Below are positions 12,596 through 21,646 of a DNA stretch of 24,371 nucleotides, piece by piece. Position numbers and translations under genes: made by a program. Within the stretch, counting starts at the first letter, position 1. The number at the start of each line of letters is the position of its first letter. The notes beneath the pieces are model-generated. The model made no database searches. It had not been told where the DNA came from and saw nothing but the letters and a program-made list of their open reading frames with translations. The stretch comes from a virus. The stretch covers positions 1 through 24,371 of IMG/VR virus record IMGVR_UViG_3300043464_000319. One strand, 5' to 3'.

Positions 12596-13795
12596 ATGGC
12601 AACAAGAATGCAACAGCGTAGAGGAACCGCTCTACAATGGACTACTGCAGACCCAATCCTAAATGCAGGAGAAATGGGCTGGGAGTCAGATACAAATAAA
12701 TTTAAGATTGGTGATGGAATAAATCACTGGGACGATCTTGACTACTTTCTAGATGGTGTGGCTCTTGGTGCAAGCATTGATGACTATATCCCACTAACAC
12801 AAAAAGATGCAGCAAGTGGTGTACCATCTCTTGATGCAAACAAAAACCTTATTGTTGCAGGAACATCTATTATTGTTGAAGGTACAACAGATAATAATAA
12901 CGAAACCACTCTAACGGTTACAGATCCTACAGCAGATCGCACTATTACTTTCCCCGATGCAACAGGAACAGTTATTACAACTGGTAACCTTTCAGATATT
13001 ACAAATATTGGAGTATTTACTTCAACTATTACAATGGAAGGTTCTACAACAAATGATTTCGAACTTACTCTTTCAGCAGGAGATCCAACCGCTGATCGCA
13101 CAATCACATTCCCTGACGAAACAGGTACAGTTCAACTTAGAGTAAGTGACGTATCAGATACTGAAATTGGATACCTCAATGGTGTTACTTCAGCAATTCA
13201 AACTCAGATGGATGCTAAGGCACCACTTGCAGGACCAGCACTAACTGGAGATGCAACAGCAGTTAACTTAACAGTATCTGGAAACTTAACTGTAAATGGA
13301 ACTACAACAAATATTAATTCAACCAACTTAGTTATTGAAGACAAAAATATTATTCTTGCAGACGTAGAAACTCCAACAGATACAACTGCTGATGGTGGCG
13401 GTATTACATTAAAAGGCGCAACAGATAAGACCTTTAACTGGGTAGACGCTACAGACGCTTGGACTTCATCAGAGCATGTTAATCTTGCTTCAGGTAAGAC
13501 ACTAAAGTACAATGGAACTGATCTAGTTGCAGCACAGTCTGGTAACTCAGGCAAGTACCTTACTACAGATGGAACTTCAACTTCTTGGGGTACAATTTCA
13601 GGATACTCAGCACCTACACTTGGTTCAACATCAATTGCTTCAGGAGCAACAGTAACAACAATTGAGGGACTAACATTAACAGCACCAACACTAACTGGAA
13701 CAGTAACAGCGTCAGGAGATATTAACTTGTCTGCTGCAAATGGACCAGGAAGTTTGATTGATGAATTAGCCTTGCTTATGATGAATGCTTTGTAA
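12596..13795 (+). CDS. Tail fibre with tropism-determinant-like N-terminus, 399 aa
   Basis: Residues 3-48 carry 'RMQQRRGTALQW', 'LNAGEMGWESDTNKFKIGDG' and 'HWDDL'. This is the signature of the N-terminal domain of the phage major tropism determinant family, which anchors many fibre proteins. Then come two 'TDPTADRTITFPDATGTV'-type modules (about 95-130 and 140-178) and a block with 'LTVNGTTTNINSTNLVIEDK' shared with the 602-residue fibre. Next is a 'GGGITLKGATDKT.NWVDAT' repeat, and a short Ala/Leu-rich C-terminus. The receptor-binding end is not identifiable and no C-type lectin fold is visible. It ends 33 nt before a strong terminator. Confidence 0.75.
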   Translation: MATRMQQRRGTALQWTTADPILNAGEMGWESDTNKFKIGDGINHWDDLDYFLDGVALGASIDDYIPLTQKDAASGVPSLDANKNLIVAGTSIIVEGTTDNNNETTLTVTDPTADRTITFPDATGTVITTGNLSDITNIGVFTSTITMEGSTTNDFELTLSAGDPTADRTITFPDETGTVQLRVSDVSDTEIGYLNGVTSAIQTQMDAKAPLAGPALTGDATAVNLTVSGNLTVNGTTTNINSTNLVIEDKNIILADVETPTDTTADGGGITLKGATDKTFNWVDATDAWTSSEHVNLASGKTLKYNGTDLVAAQSGNSGKYLTTDGTSTSWGTISGYSAPTLGSTSIASGATVTTIEGLTLTAPTLTGTVTASGDINLSAANGPGSLIDELALLMMNAL

Positions 13796-13827
13796 AAAAC
13801 AAAGCACTAACCTTAAAGTAAAGATTT

Positions 13828-13858
13828 ACACGCTCTTATTGAGCGTGTTTTTCTTTTT
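13828..13858 (+). terminator. Intrinsic terminator after the fibre operon
   Basis: ACACGCTC (13828-13835) and GAGCGTGT (13841-13848) form an 8-bp stem with a TTATT loop, followed by TTTTCTTTTT. It isolates the reductase from fibre transcription. Confidence 0.9.
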
Positions 13859-13865
13859 AAATTTG

Positions 13866-13874
13866 TGCTATACT
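13866..13874 (+). promoter_or_regulatory. Extended -10 promoter TGCTATACT for the reductase
   Basis: TATACT at 13869-13874. Transcription should begin near 13881, one base before a 6-bp stem-loop. No clear -35 box is present; the expected region lies in the terminator's T-tract. Confidence 0.6.
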
Positions 13875-13881
13875 TAAGACT

Positions 13882-13900
13882 ACTTCGCAAATTACGAAGT
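13882..13900 (+). promoter_or_regulatory. 5' leader hairpin of the reductase mRNA
   Basis: ACTTCG (13882-13887) pairs with CGAAGT (13895-13900) around CAAATTA. It begins at the predicted 5' end of an approximately 55-nt leader and lies well upstream of the AAAGG ribosome site (13921-13925). It is too small to be a cobalamin riboswitch; a 5'-end stabiliser is likelier. Confidence 0.5.
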
Positions 13901-13935
13901 ACTTATCTTATTTTACTTTGAAAGGTACATAATAA

Positions 13936-15969
13936 ATGTCAGAAAGCGTATTCTCTTTTCGTCTATCAGAAGAATTTGTAAATAAATATCAAACCATTCC
14001 AGCGCCATTTGGATTCTCAGATGCAGGGTCTAACTCTCTGGGAGAGGTAACATTTATTCGTACATATTCTCGTGTTAAGGAAGACGGTACAAAGGAACGC
14101 TGGCATGAAGTTTGTCGTCGTGTAATTGAGGGTATGTATTCAGTACAGAAGAATCACGCTAAAGATAACCGTCTACCCTGGAATGATAACAAGGCTCAGA
14201 AGTCTGCACAAGAAGCATTTCAAAGAATGTTTGAATTGAAGTGGACTCCCCCAGGTCGTGGACTTTGGGCCTTTGGAACTCCTATGACTATGGAGAAGCG
14301 TAACTCTGCTTCCCTTCAAAACTGTGCAATGGTTTCAACCAGAGATATTGATCGTAATGATCCAGGTGCCATTTTTGCTTGGGTAATGGATGCATTAATG
14401 TTGGGTATAGGTGTAGGGTTTGATACCCTTGGACAAGACAAGCAAATGTCAATCTATGCACCTACAGAGCCAGCGTCTATCTATGAAATCCCAGATACTC
14501 GTGAAGGATGGGTCGAGTCTGTTAGATTACTTATTAATTCATTCCTTCGTCAAAACCAGCCTATTCAACAGTTTAACTATGATTTCATCCGACCTCTAGG
14601 TGCCCCTATTAAGGGCTTTGGAGGCGTTGCAAGCGGTCCAGAACCACTTATTGATCTCCATACACGTATTCGTAATGTAATCGGTTCTAGAGCAGGAGAA
14701 GCCCTTGATAGCCGTGCCATTGTAGACCTTGTAAATCTTATTGGTACATGTGTTGTTTCTGGAAATGTTCGTCGTTCTGCTACCCTTGCACTTGGCGTTC
14801 CACAAGATGAAGGTTTTATTAATCTTAAAAATCCAGAAGTATTTCCTGAAAGAAATTCATATGATCCAGAAAAGCCAGGTTGGGCGTGGATGAGTAATAA
14901 CTCAATTGCTGCTGAAATTGGAACAAAGTATGAAGACTATGTAGATCTAATTGCAGATAATGGAGAGCCAGGATTTATCTGGCTTGACGTTGCTCGTAAT
15001 TATGGAAGACTTGCAGATGCTCCAGATTATAAAGATGCCCGTGTTATGGGATTTAATCCATGTGCAGAGCAACCACTTGAGTCCTATGAACTTTGTACTC
15101 TTGTAGAGGTTCACTTAAACCGTCATGAATCTAAAGAAGATTTTCTTAAGACATTAAAGTTTGCATACCTTTATGGAAAGACTGTAACTCTCATGCCAAC
15201 ACACTGGCAGCAGACAAACGGTATTATGCAACGTAATCGCCGTATTGGAACATCTTTAACAGGTATTGCTTCATTTGCAGATACTTATGGACTTCCAACA
15301 ACTCGTGAGTGGATGGATGAGGGATATAATAAAATTCGTCACTATGATCACCAATACTCAGAATGGCTTTGCGTTCGTGAATCAGTTCGTGTAACTACTG
15401 TTAAACCTTCAGGATCAGTCTCACTTCTTTCTGGTGCTACTCCTGGAGTTCACTGGGGTCCTGGTGGAGAGTTCTATCTTCGTGCCATTCGCTTTGGAAA
15501 TACTGACCCAATGCTTTATTTGTTTAAAGCAGCGGGATATAAGATTGAATCAGACCTTGTATCAGCAAATACATCAGTAGTCTATTTCCCAGTAGCGTCT
15601 GGACACAAACGTGCAGAAAAGCAAGTTAGCCTATTTGAAAAAATTGGTTTGGCTGCAACTGCTCAGAAGTACTGGTCAGATAATGGTGTTTCTGTAACCC
15701 TTTCTTTTGACAAAGAAGAAGAGACAAAGTTTATTGCTCCAGCCCTGAATATGTACGAGGGACAGTTAAAGGCAGTCTCATTCCTTCCAATGGGAAATAA
15801 AACATACCCTCAGCAACCTTATACAGAAATAACAAGAGAAGAATACAACTCATATGTAGGCAAGATTGGTAAGATTGATTGGTCTGCTATTTATGATGGA
15901 GTAGAAAACCTTGAGGCTGCTGGTGAGGCATACTGTTCTACAGACGCATGTGAGATTAAGTTTTACTAG
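13936..15969 (+). CDS. nrdJ: Class II (adenosylcobalamin-dependent) ribonucleoside-triphosphate reductase, 677 aa
   Basis: Reduces ribonucleotides to deoxyribonucleotides using a radical generated from adenosylcobalamin. Diagnostic residues match the monomeric Lactobacillus leichmannii type. Cys130 ('LQNCAMVST') and Cys387 are the active-site redox pair. Cys376 in 'NPCAEQ' is the thiyl-radical cysteine with Glu378 two residues on, and Cys387 is 11 residues after it as in the family. Cys667 and Cys672 in the C-terminal 'YCSTDACEIKFY' are the mobile thiol pair, also with family spacing. 'GNVRRSATLALG' (276-287) is another conserved block. Length is slightly shorter than the roughly 740 of bacterial enzymes. 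It stands alone between a terminator and the next promoter, amid virion genes. Confidence 0.92.
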   Translation: MSESVFSFRLSEEFVNKYQTIPAPFGFSDAGSNSLGEVTFIRTYSRVKEDGTKERWHEVCRRVIEGMYSVQKNHAKDNRLPWNDNKAQKSAQEAFQRMFELKWTPPGRGLWAFGTPMTMEKRNSASLQNCAMVSTRDIDRNDPGAIFAWVMDALMLGIGVGFDTLGQDKQMSIYAPTEPASIYEIPDTREGWVESVRLLINSFLRQNQPIQQFNYDFIRPLGAPIKGFGGVASGPEPLIDLHTRIRNVIGSRAGEALDSRAIVDLVNLIGTCVVSGNVRRSATLALGVPQDEGFINLKNPEVFPERNSYDPEKPGWAWMSNNSIAAEIGTKYEDYVDLIADNGEPGFIWLDVARNYGRLADAPDYKDARVMGFNPCAEQPLESYELCTLVEVHLNRHESKEDFLKTLKFAYLYGKTVTLMPTHWQQTNGIMQRNRRIGTSLTGIASFADTYGLPTTREWMDEGYNKIRHYDHQYSEWLCVRESVRVTTVKPSGSVSLLSGATPGVHWGPGGEFYLRAIRFGNTDPMLYLFKAAGYKIESDLVSANTSVVYFPVASGHKRAEKQVSLFEKIGLAATAQKYWSDNGVSVTLSFDKEEETKFIAPALNMYEGQLKAVSFLPMGNKTYPQQPYTEITREEYNSYVGKIGKIDWSAIYDGVENLEAAGEAYCSTDACEIKFY

Positions 15970-15978
15970 TCCCTGGCC

Positions 15979-15987
15979 TGCTATAAT
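15979..15987 (+). promoter_or_regulatory. Extended -10 promoter TGCTATAAT
   Basis: TATAAT at 15982-15987, 17 nt before the ATG at 16005. The ribosome site AGGAGA (15996-16001) lies at the 5' end of the predicted 11-nt leader, the same geometry as at 2030 and 2994. Confidence 0.65.
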
Positions 15988-16004
15988 AGTGGGATAGGAG
16001 AACA

Positions 16005-19000
16005 ATGTCTAATCCATCAAACTTATATGCAGAAAAGATTTTTTCGGAACACCCACTGGTTTTGTGGGCACTTGATGATAAGTCTGACTATGTAAGTTTG
16101 ATTACAGAGGCTCAAAGAAATATTGAGTCATTGTGGACAATATCTGGTGCAACAGTAAATACAGATCCTGGAAGTGGTGCGCTTAACCCACCATTTGAGG
16201 ACAGTTTGTCAACTAGTGTTCTTGGAACTGTTCCAGTAGGACCAACAGGAAACATAGTTCTTATTAGTCCAAATCTTAATAATTTTTCTAGTATGAGTTC
16301 ATCTCTTGGCACTTTTTCTGTTGGATCTTATTTTTATTCAAATAGCATTTACATTAACTCCATATCTATCGGTTATGAATATACAGATCCGTCAACATCT
16401 TCAGTTGTTCAAGAGTTAGAAACATTTGTAGATCCAATCTATAATAAATGGTCGTTTCTATCCTCTACCTTTATAGTGCCAGACAAAGTAGCAACTTTTA
16501 GAATTGTAATAAAGATTTCTACCGCTTCTGGCGGAGCCTCTTCTTCGGACTATCAGTTTTATGTTAATGGTATTAGTGCAGGGCAGTGGGCAGAAGAATT
16601 TCATGCTACATCTTTAGGAACATCAGTATCTACATTTCCTGCAAATATTGCTATAACTCAAGACTATGCAGTTGAGGCTTTGCCTTATGGATTAACAAAT
16701 GTTAGTGGATATTACTTAGCATCAGAAACTGCTCTTTTTGCAAGGAATACAAGTATTCCCCTTGTATACGGAGCATCTGGAGTTACCAAGATAATCCCTA
16801 ATGGCGAGAACCCATCTTTAATTGTTCCAGGCCAAGGCTTTTTAAATGAACTTGGAAGATATAATGAATATACTGCTGAGTTTTGGATAAGAGTTAATTC
16901 AGACACACTAAATCCAAGAAGAATTTTTGGTCCAATTGCATCTTCTGATGGAATATATGTTGAATCTGGTTTTATAACATTAAAAATTGGAGAATCTTTC
17001 AGGTCTCACTTTATTGGCGAATGGTATAGACCTATGCTAGTCGATATTAGAGTTATTAAAAATTCTGCAAGTTTACTTATTAATGGAGAAGAGGTTATCT
17101 CTTTATCTTTTGATACAGAATCAATTTCTTTACCATCAATTATAGAAGATGTATCAGAAGCATCTCAAGACTGGCTAGGGTTTTATGCCTATGAAGATGT
17201 TCCAGAGATAGAGATTGATTGTGTAGCAATTTACCCTTATCAGGTACCAACCATAGTTGCTAAACGTAGGTGGGTTTATGGCCAAGGAGTTGAATCACCA
17301 GAAGGAATAAATTCCGCATATGCAGGAGTTTCTGCTTTTATTGATTACTCGTTTGCTGACTATACTGCTAACTATTCTTATCCTGGATTTGCTAAATGGC
17401 AACAGGGAACATTTGATAATTTAGTAACAACATCAACATCTTTACAAACACCCTCTTATGTTTTGCCAGATATTATTCTTGGAACTAAAACTATTTCAGA
17501 ACTTTATAATGATAATAAAACAATTCAGTCTGAAGACAATAATTTTATATGTTTAAAACCAAATCTTGACTGGCAAGATATTGATGGATACTTTAACTTT
17601 TCTAGCCTTGACATATTAAATGATGAGGTCCATTCTATCTATATGGTAATTAAAGTACTAGACAATGTTGCCCAAGAGCAAACACTTTTTTATATTAATG
17701 ATCTTTCAACAGGAAATAAATTTAGTGTTATTAAAGAGGGGTTATTGGTCAAATACTACTTAACATATAATAATGAAGAGGAACTAATTTTTACAACAGA
17801 CGCACTTTCTTTAAACACAAAAAGAGCAGTAGGAATAAACATAGATAAACTTGTTGAAACTTTTGGTGGCAACATAGCAGCATTTTTTGGTAAACGTCAA
17901 GGGCTTAACTTATATATTGGTGGAGGCGAACCTGGAACTGATACCTTTAATGGATATATTTATTCAGTTGGAATATCTACACAATTTAATAGCAATCAAA
18001 TACTAGATCATTTTCTAGATAATGGAATTGCTATAATTACTTCTGCAGATGAATTGTTTATTCATACAGCAAGTTATAATCTTCTTGCTAATGAAAGATA
18101 TGGAATGTTTTTCTTAGATATTGGAGTTTCTGGATATTGGGAAGACTATCTACCACTTTCTTATTTTGCACAATACGTAAAAAATGACGTTGGTAATGAA
18201 TATTATGATCTAGACTTTATTCAGTTTAATTATGACTACCCAGAACCATCTACTACAACACAGGAAGATGTTGGTGTTGAGGGATTTTCTTATATTGATC
18301 TATACAACCAATACTCTTCTCCACTTCAACAGACATACGAAGATTTAGCAGATGTGGCTGAGAGTGGGTGGCAAGATTATTTAGAAATGTCTGAGCAGTC
18401 TGTAAGTGCAGATATTTATAATACTGATAATTCTGAAGTTAGAAGTTATATAACATTTCAGTATATCTCTGATGGAGCAAACTCCCCACTATCCAACTTT
18501 TTGACAGTTGATAAACCAATAAAAACAAAAATTTTAGATATGGATAATCATCCAGAATGGCCAACCACAAGGTTTGAAGTTGTAAACAATACCCTTATCT
18601 ATCCAAGTAAAACCATAGATTTTAATGAACTTGCAATTGTGTATCGACTTGAGTTTAACGTTCGTGGAACCCTCACTAAATCATTAAACCTAAGAAATCT
18701 TTCTTTTAGTTCTCAAGTATTAAATAATAATTCGTTTAATGCAATTGGAACTAAGTTTGGAAATAGTTTATTCCCATATAAGAAGGCTGGAATTTATTAT
18801 GACTATAAGTCAAAAAATCCTTTTAGTATTTACAAAGACAGTACTCCTTACCTGTATATGACTAAAAATTCAGGAATTGAGGTTCGTGGAGACTTTTTAC
18901 CTTCCATAGATCGTGGAATATCTTTACCAGTTAACACTACACTTGCAAGTAATTATCGTATTAGCGCATTTCAAACTTGGTATAGAAATGATAGCGAAAA

Positions 19001-19601
19001 CTTTGAGGTTTTACCAGTTCAACTTTTTGAAATAAATCATAAAAATGAAAAGATTAAATTTTATGTTAAATCATTAAACTCCTCTGGAAGTAGAGGAAAA
19101 ATATATGGAATAAATGATTCAACTGGCGAAGAGGTAAGTGGAATATCTTATTATATTAATGGTGTTATTGTTAGGGAGCCAGTTATAACTATTAGGGAAT
19201 GGTCAGTAATAGGAATATCTTTTGGCTCTTCACTAATATTTGACTCATTCTTAGGGTCAATAAATATTAACGGCCCAGGCGTATTTAATAATTTATCTTA
19301 TTATCAAGCAACAAATTTACAACAGATTCAGAGCATAGTCGCAAGACTTTGGACAGACATTGATTCAGAAGATGGGACCATCCTTGATTGGCAATACTGG
19401 AAAGATAACTATTCCTGGAATGGCATGCTTGTCCTATCATCATCCTCAACATATGGCGTGAATCCCTCAGAAATATATAAAACCTACATTGGAACAAATA
19501 AGATTATCGTAGATGATGGAGAAGGTATGATCCTGGACTCTGATAAACTAAAGATTTATGATGCTGTTGAGTGGTCAACTTCTGTTGTCACTCCAGTCTA
19601 A
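16005..19601 (+). CDS. Large LamG-like virion protein, 1198 aa
   Basis: A long beta-rich protein starting 'SNPSNLYAEKIFSEHPLVLW' with 'ALDDKSDY' next, an opening I associate with actinophage minor-tail/LamG proteins. Three stretches look like concanavalin A/LamG-type jelly rolls. At about 288-410, 'AEFWIRVNSDTLNPRRIFG' runs to a DIRVIKNSASLLINGEE strand. At about 543-665, 'YMVIKVLDN' runs to 'NLYIGGGEPGTDTFNGYIYS'. At about 985-1105, 'ISAFQTWYRNDSE' runs to 'SLIFDSFLGSININGPG'. These folds bind carbohydrate in other proteins. No catalytic motif or signal peptide is seen. It has its own promoter and is followed by a leaderless gene, so it is probably a single-gene unit. Likely a tail-tip or whisker adhesin; exact position in the virion is unknown. 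Confidence 0.65.
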   Translation: MSNPSNLYAEKIFSEHPLVLWALDDKSDYVSLITEAQRNIESLWTISGATVNTDPGSGALNPPFEDSLSTSVLGTVPVGPTGNIVLISPNLNNFSSMSSSLGTFSVGSYFYSNSIYINSISIGYEYTDPSTSSVVQELETFVDPIYNKWSFLSSTFIVPDKVATFRIVIKISTASGGASSSDYQFYVNGISAGQWAEEFHATSLGTSVSTFPANIAITQDYAVEALPYGLTNVSGYYLASETALFARNTSIPLVYGASGVTKIIPNGENPSLIVPGQGFLNELGRYNEYTAEFWIRVNSDTLNPRRIFGPIASSDGIYVESGFITLKIGESFRSHFIGEWYRPMLVDIRVIKNSASLLINGEEVISLSFDTESISLPSIIEDVSEASQDWLGFYAYEDVPEIEIDCVAIYPYQVPTIVAKRRWVYGQGVESPEGINSAYAGVSAFIDYSFADYTANYSYPGFAKWQQGTFDNLVTTSTSLQTPSYVLPDIILGTKTISELYNDNKTIQSEDNNFICLKPNLDWQDIDGYFNFSSLDILNDEVHSIYMVIKVLDNVAQEQTLFYINDLSTGNKFSVIKEGLLVKYYLTYNNEEELIFTTDALSLNTKRAVGINIDKLVETFGGNIAAFFGKRQGLNLYIGGGEPGTDTFNGYIYSVGISTQFNSNQILDHFLDNGIAIITSADELFIHTASYNLLANERYGMFFLDIGVSGYWEDYLPLSYFAQYVKNDVGNEYYDLDFIQFNYDYPEPSTTTQEDVGVEGFSYIDLYNQYSSPLQQTYEDLADVAESGWQDYLEMSEQSVSADIYNTDNSEVRSYITFQYISDGANSPLSNFLTVDKPIKTKILDMDNHPEWPTTRFEVVNNTLIYPSKTIDFNELAIVYRLEFNVRGTLTKSLNLRNLSFSSQVLNNNSFNAIGTKFGNSLFPYKKAGIYYDYKSKNPFSIYKDSTPYLYMTKNSGIEVRGDFLPSIDRGISLPVNTTLASNYRISAFQTWYRNDSENFEVLPVQLFEINHKNEKIKFYVKSLNSSGSRGKIYGINDSTGEEVSGISYYINGVIVREPVITIREWSVIGISFGSSLIFDSFLGSININGPGVFNNLSYYQATNLQQIQSIVARLWTDIDSEDGTILDWQYWKDNYSWNGMLVLSSSSTYGVNPSEIYKTYIGTNKIIVDDGEGMILDSDKLKIYDAVEWSTSVVTPV

Positions 19602-19603
19602 TA

Positions 19604-19612
19604 TGGTATACT
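19604..19612 (+). promoter_or_regulatory. Extended -10 promoter TGGTATACT
   Basis: TATACT at 19607-19612 ends 7 nt before the ATG at 19620. TTGTCA (19585-19590) with a 16-nt spacer is a fair -35 box, inside the end of the preceding gene. Leaderless start of the head operon. Confidence 0.7.
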
Positions 19613-19619
19613 AAAGGTT

Positions 19620-20015
19620 ATGAATCCATTGATTAGCCAAAAAACTGGTAAGCCTATAGTCAGCAATGTCCGAAGAAAGGTCATTGAGAAACAATATGAC
19701 TGGGGTTTGTACGTATATAAGAAGTCAAGTGGCAAGTGGTTTACAGACGGAGAGGGTAACGTCCTAAACATTGAGTCCATGCGTGGAGATATATCTAAGA
19801 TTTCAGAATTAAAAAATGCAGCAAAGCACTTTGGTGACCCAGGAGATGGTGAAGCCGTATTTGTTGCGGGACTTACAAGAATTACAGATGAAGAACACTC
19901 AGAACAGATGGACAGACTTAAGCAAGGACTAATTCCATCAATGAACGATCTAGGTGCTTGGCATGCTGCACAGCAAACAGTTGACAAATTTGGTAGGGGT
20001 GCTTTAGATGAGTGA
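19620..20015 (+). CDS. 131-residue protein preceding portal, unknown
   Basis: A soluble protein with a basic N-terminus ('SNVRRKVIEKQYDWGLYVYK', about residues 15-34), then 'SSGKWFTDGEGNVLNIESMR', and a helical, charged C-terminal half ('LTRITDEEHSEQMDRLKQGL'). I recognise no family. Its last 8 nt overlap the portal gene (ATG 20008, TGA 20013-20015), so it is the first gene of the head operon and translationally coupled to the portal. A head-assembly or DNA-packaging accessory role is only inference from place. The promoter's -10 box ends 7 nt before its ATG. Confidence 0.6.
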   Translation: MNPLISQKTGKPIVSNVRRKVIEKQYDWGLYVYKKSSGKWFTDGEGNVLNIESMRGDISKISELKNAAKHFGDPGDGEAVFVAGLTRITDEEHSEQMDRLKQGLIPSMNDLGAWHAAQQTVDKFGRGALDE

Positions 20016-21606
20016 AGAAAAAAGATACATTGGTGCAAGTTTAAATACACAAGAAGATCAAGAAGATATCTTTAAAGACCAAGATCCTTTTATTAAGTCT
20101 TGGGAAACTCTAAAAGAATACTCTGGGCTAGACCAAAACTTTAAAAGAAGAGTTTCAAGAGTTGTCAATAAAGCAATTGGTGACGAGGCATATCTAGATT
20201 CTGCAAACGCAATGCCTTATGGCCAGGATTCGGGGTCTAAGCAGATTAATCCTGGAACCGTATATCGTAATGGTTATGGTTTGTTTGATGTTATTACTCC
20301 ACCATACAATATGTATGAGTTAGCAAATTTTTATGATACTTCATTTGCTAACCACGCAGCCATTGACGCAAAGGTAGAAAACATTGTTGGGCTTGGCTAT
20401 CACTTTGCTATGACAGATAGCACATCTCTTCGCTTTGAAATGAGTGAGGACGAAGACAAGGTAAAGCGCGCTCGCAAGCGTGTAGAAAGAATGAAGATTG
20501 AGATTCGTGATTGGCTAGAAAGCCTAAATGACGACGACTCATTTACAAAAATTATGGAAAAAGTTTTTACAGATCTTCAAGCAACGGGTAATGGTTTTGT
20601 CGAAGTGGGTAGAAATGTTGAAGGAGAGATTGGTTACATAGGACACATCCCTGCAACCACAGTTCGTGTACGTAGACTACATGATGGATTCTTGCAAATT
20701 ATTGGTCAAAAGGTTGTTTACTTCCGCAACTTTGGAGCAAGCAATCCTAATCCAGTAACAAATGATTCTCGTCCAAATGAGATTATTCATATTAAAGAAT
20801 ACTCTCCACTAAATACATTTTATGGAGTTCCAGATATTGTGTCTGCTCTTCCATCTCTTATTGGAGACAAACTAGCATCACAGTATAATATTGATTATTT
20901 TGAAAACAAGGCGGTACCAAGATATGTTATTACTCTAAAGGGTGCACAACTATCTGGTGATGCAGAAGACAAGATGTTTAGGTTCTTACAGACAGGTCTA
21001 AAGTCTCAATCTCACAGAACTCTATATATCCCACTTCCTGGAGATACAGACCAGAATAAGGTTGAGTTTAAGATGGAGCCAATTGAAAATGGTATCCAGG
21101 ATGGATCATTTAAAGAATACCGCAAACAAAATCGTGATGACATTTTAATTGCTCATCAAGTGCCAATATCTAAACTTGGAGGCGCAGACTCTTCTGCAAT
21201 TGCAGCAGCCTTAGCACAGGATCGTACCTTTAAGGAACAGGTTGCAAGACCTGCCCAGCATCACTTGGAAAAGATAGTCAATAAAATAATCCGTGAAAAG
21301 ACAGATGTTCTTGAACTTAAGTTTAATGAACTCACCCTTACCGATGAAATTGCTCAGTCTCAGATTCTTGAGCGTTATGTCAAAACCCAAATCATGCTAC
21401 CAAACGAAGCCCGTGAGATTCTTGATCTGCCACAGGTTAGTCATGGGGATGAACCACTTCAACTCTCAGCAAGGCAAGCAACTGACGAAAGAGCAAACCT
21501 AGCAGGGAATCGCCAAAGGGATACAGAAAGAACAAATAGCCAATCCGATGGCACGGCAACCGTCTCTGGGAGAAATCCACAAGGAGAAGGTAGAGCGTCT
21601 CAATAA
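20008..21606 (+). CDS. Phage portal protein, 532 aa
   Basis: Member of the HK97/PBSX-type portal family. The dodecameric ring at one capsid vertex nucleates assembly and conducts DNA. Seen in the sequence are 'NHAAIDAKVENIVGLGYHFA' near 112-131, a helix-rich stretch with 'DLQATGNGFVEVGRN' (about 188-202), and the family-typical 'YGVPDIVSALPSLIGDKLAS' (about 272-291). 'YFENKAVPRYVITLKGAQLS' and a C-terminal stem with 'VPISKLGG' (about 387-394) follow. The last 50 residues are polar and probably disordered (Gln, Arg, Ser). Typical length. It overlaps the previous gene by 8 nt and precedes the protease. Confidence 0.85.
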   Translation: MSEEKRYIGASLNTQEDQEDIFKDQDPFIKSWETLKEYSGLDQNFKRRVSRVVNKAIGDEAYLDSANAMPYGQDSGSKQINPGTVYRNGYGLFDVITPPYNMYELANFYDTSFANHAAIDAKVENIVGLGYHFAMTDSTSLRFEMSEDEDKVKRARKRVERMKIEIRDWLESLNDDDSFTKIMEKVFTDLQATGNGFVEVGRNVEGEIGYIGHIPATTVRVRRLHDGFLQIIGQKVVYFRNFGASNPNPVTNDSRPNEIIHIKEYSPLNTFYGVPDIVSALPSLIGDKLASQYNIDYFENKAVPRYVITLKGAQLSGDAEDKMFRFLQTGLKSQSHRTLYIPLPGDTDQNKVEFKMEPIENGIQDGSFKEYRKQNRDDILIAHQVPISKLGGADSSAIAAALAQDRTFKEQVARPAQHHLEKIVNKIIREKTDVLELKFNELTLTDEIAQSQILERYVKTQIMLPNEAREILDLPQVSHGDEPLQLSARQATDERANLAGNRQRDTERTNSQSDGTATVSGRNPQGEGRASQ

Positions 21607-21627
21607 TTGAGAAACTTCATAAACATT

Positions 21628-21636
21628 TGATATAAT
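21628..21636 (+). promoter_or_regulatory. Extended -10 promoter TGATATAAT before the protease gene
   Basis: TATAAT at 21631-21636, 10 nt before the ATG at 21647. A -35-like TTGAGA (21607-21612) lies 18 nt upstream of the box. The predicted leader is only about 4 nt. Confidence 0.65.
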
Positions 21637-21646
21637 AGGAACTGAT

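Noticed and set aside
13882-13900. Cobalamin riboswitch before the B12-dependent reductase
   Set aside because: The leader is only about 55 nt with one small hairpin; a cobalamin riboswitch needs a much larger structured leader.
569-15980. Nine-base match CCCTGGCCT at about 569 and 15971
   Set aside because: Too short to mean anything in 24 kb without more copies or a shared context.
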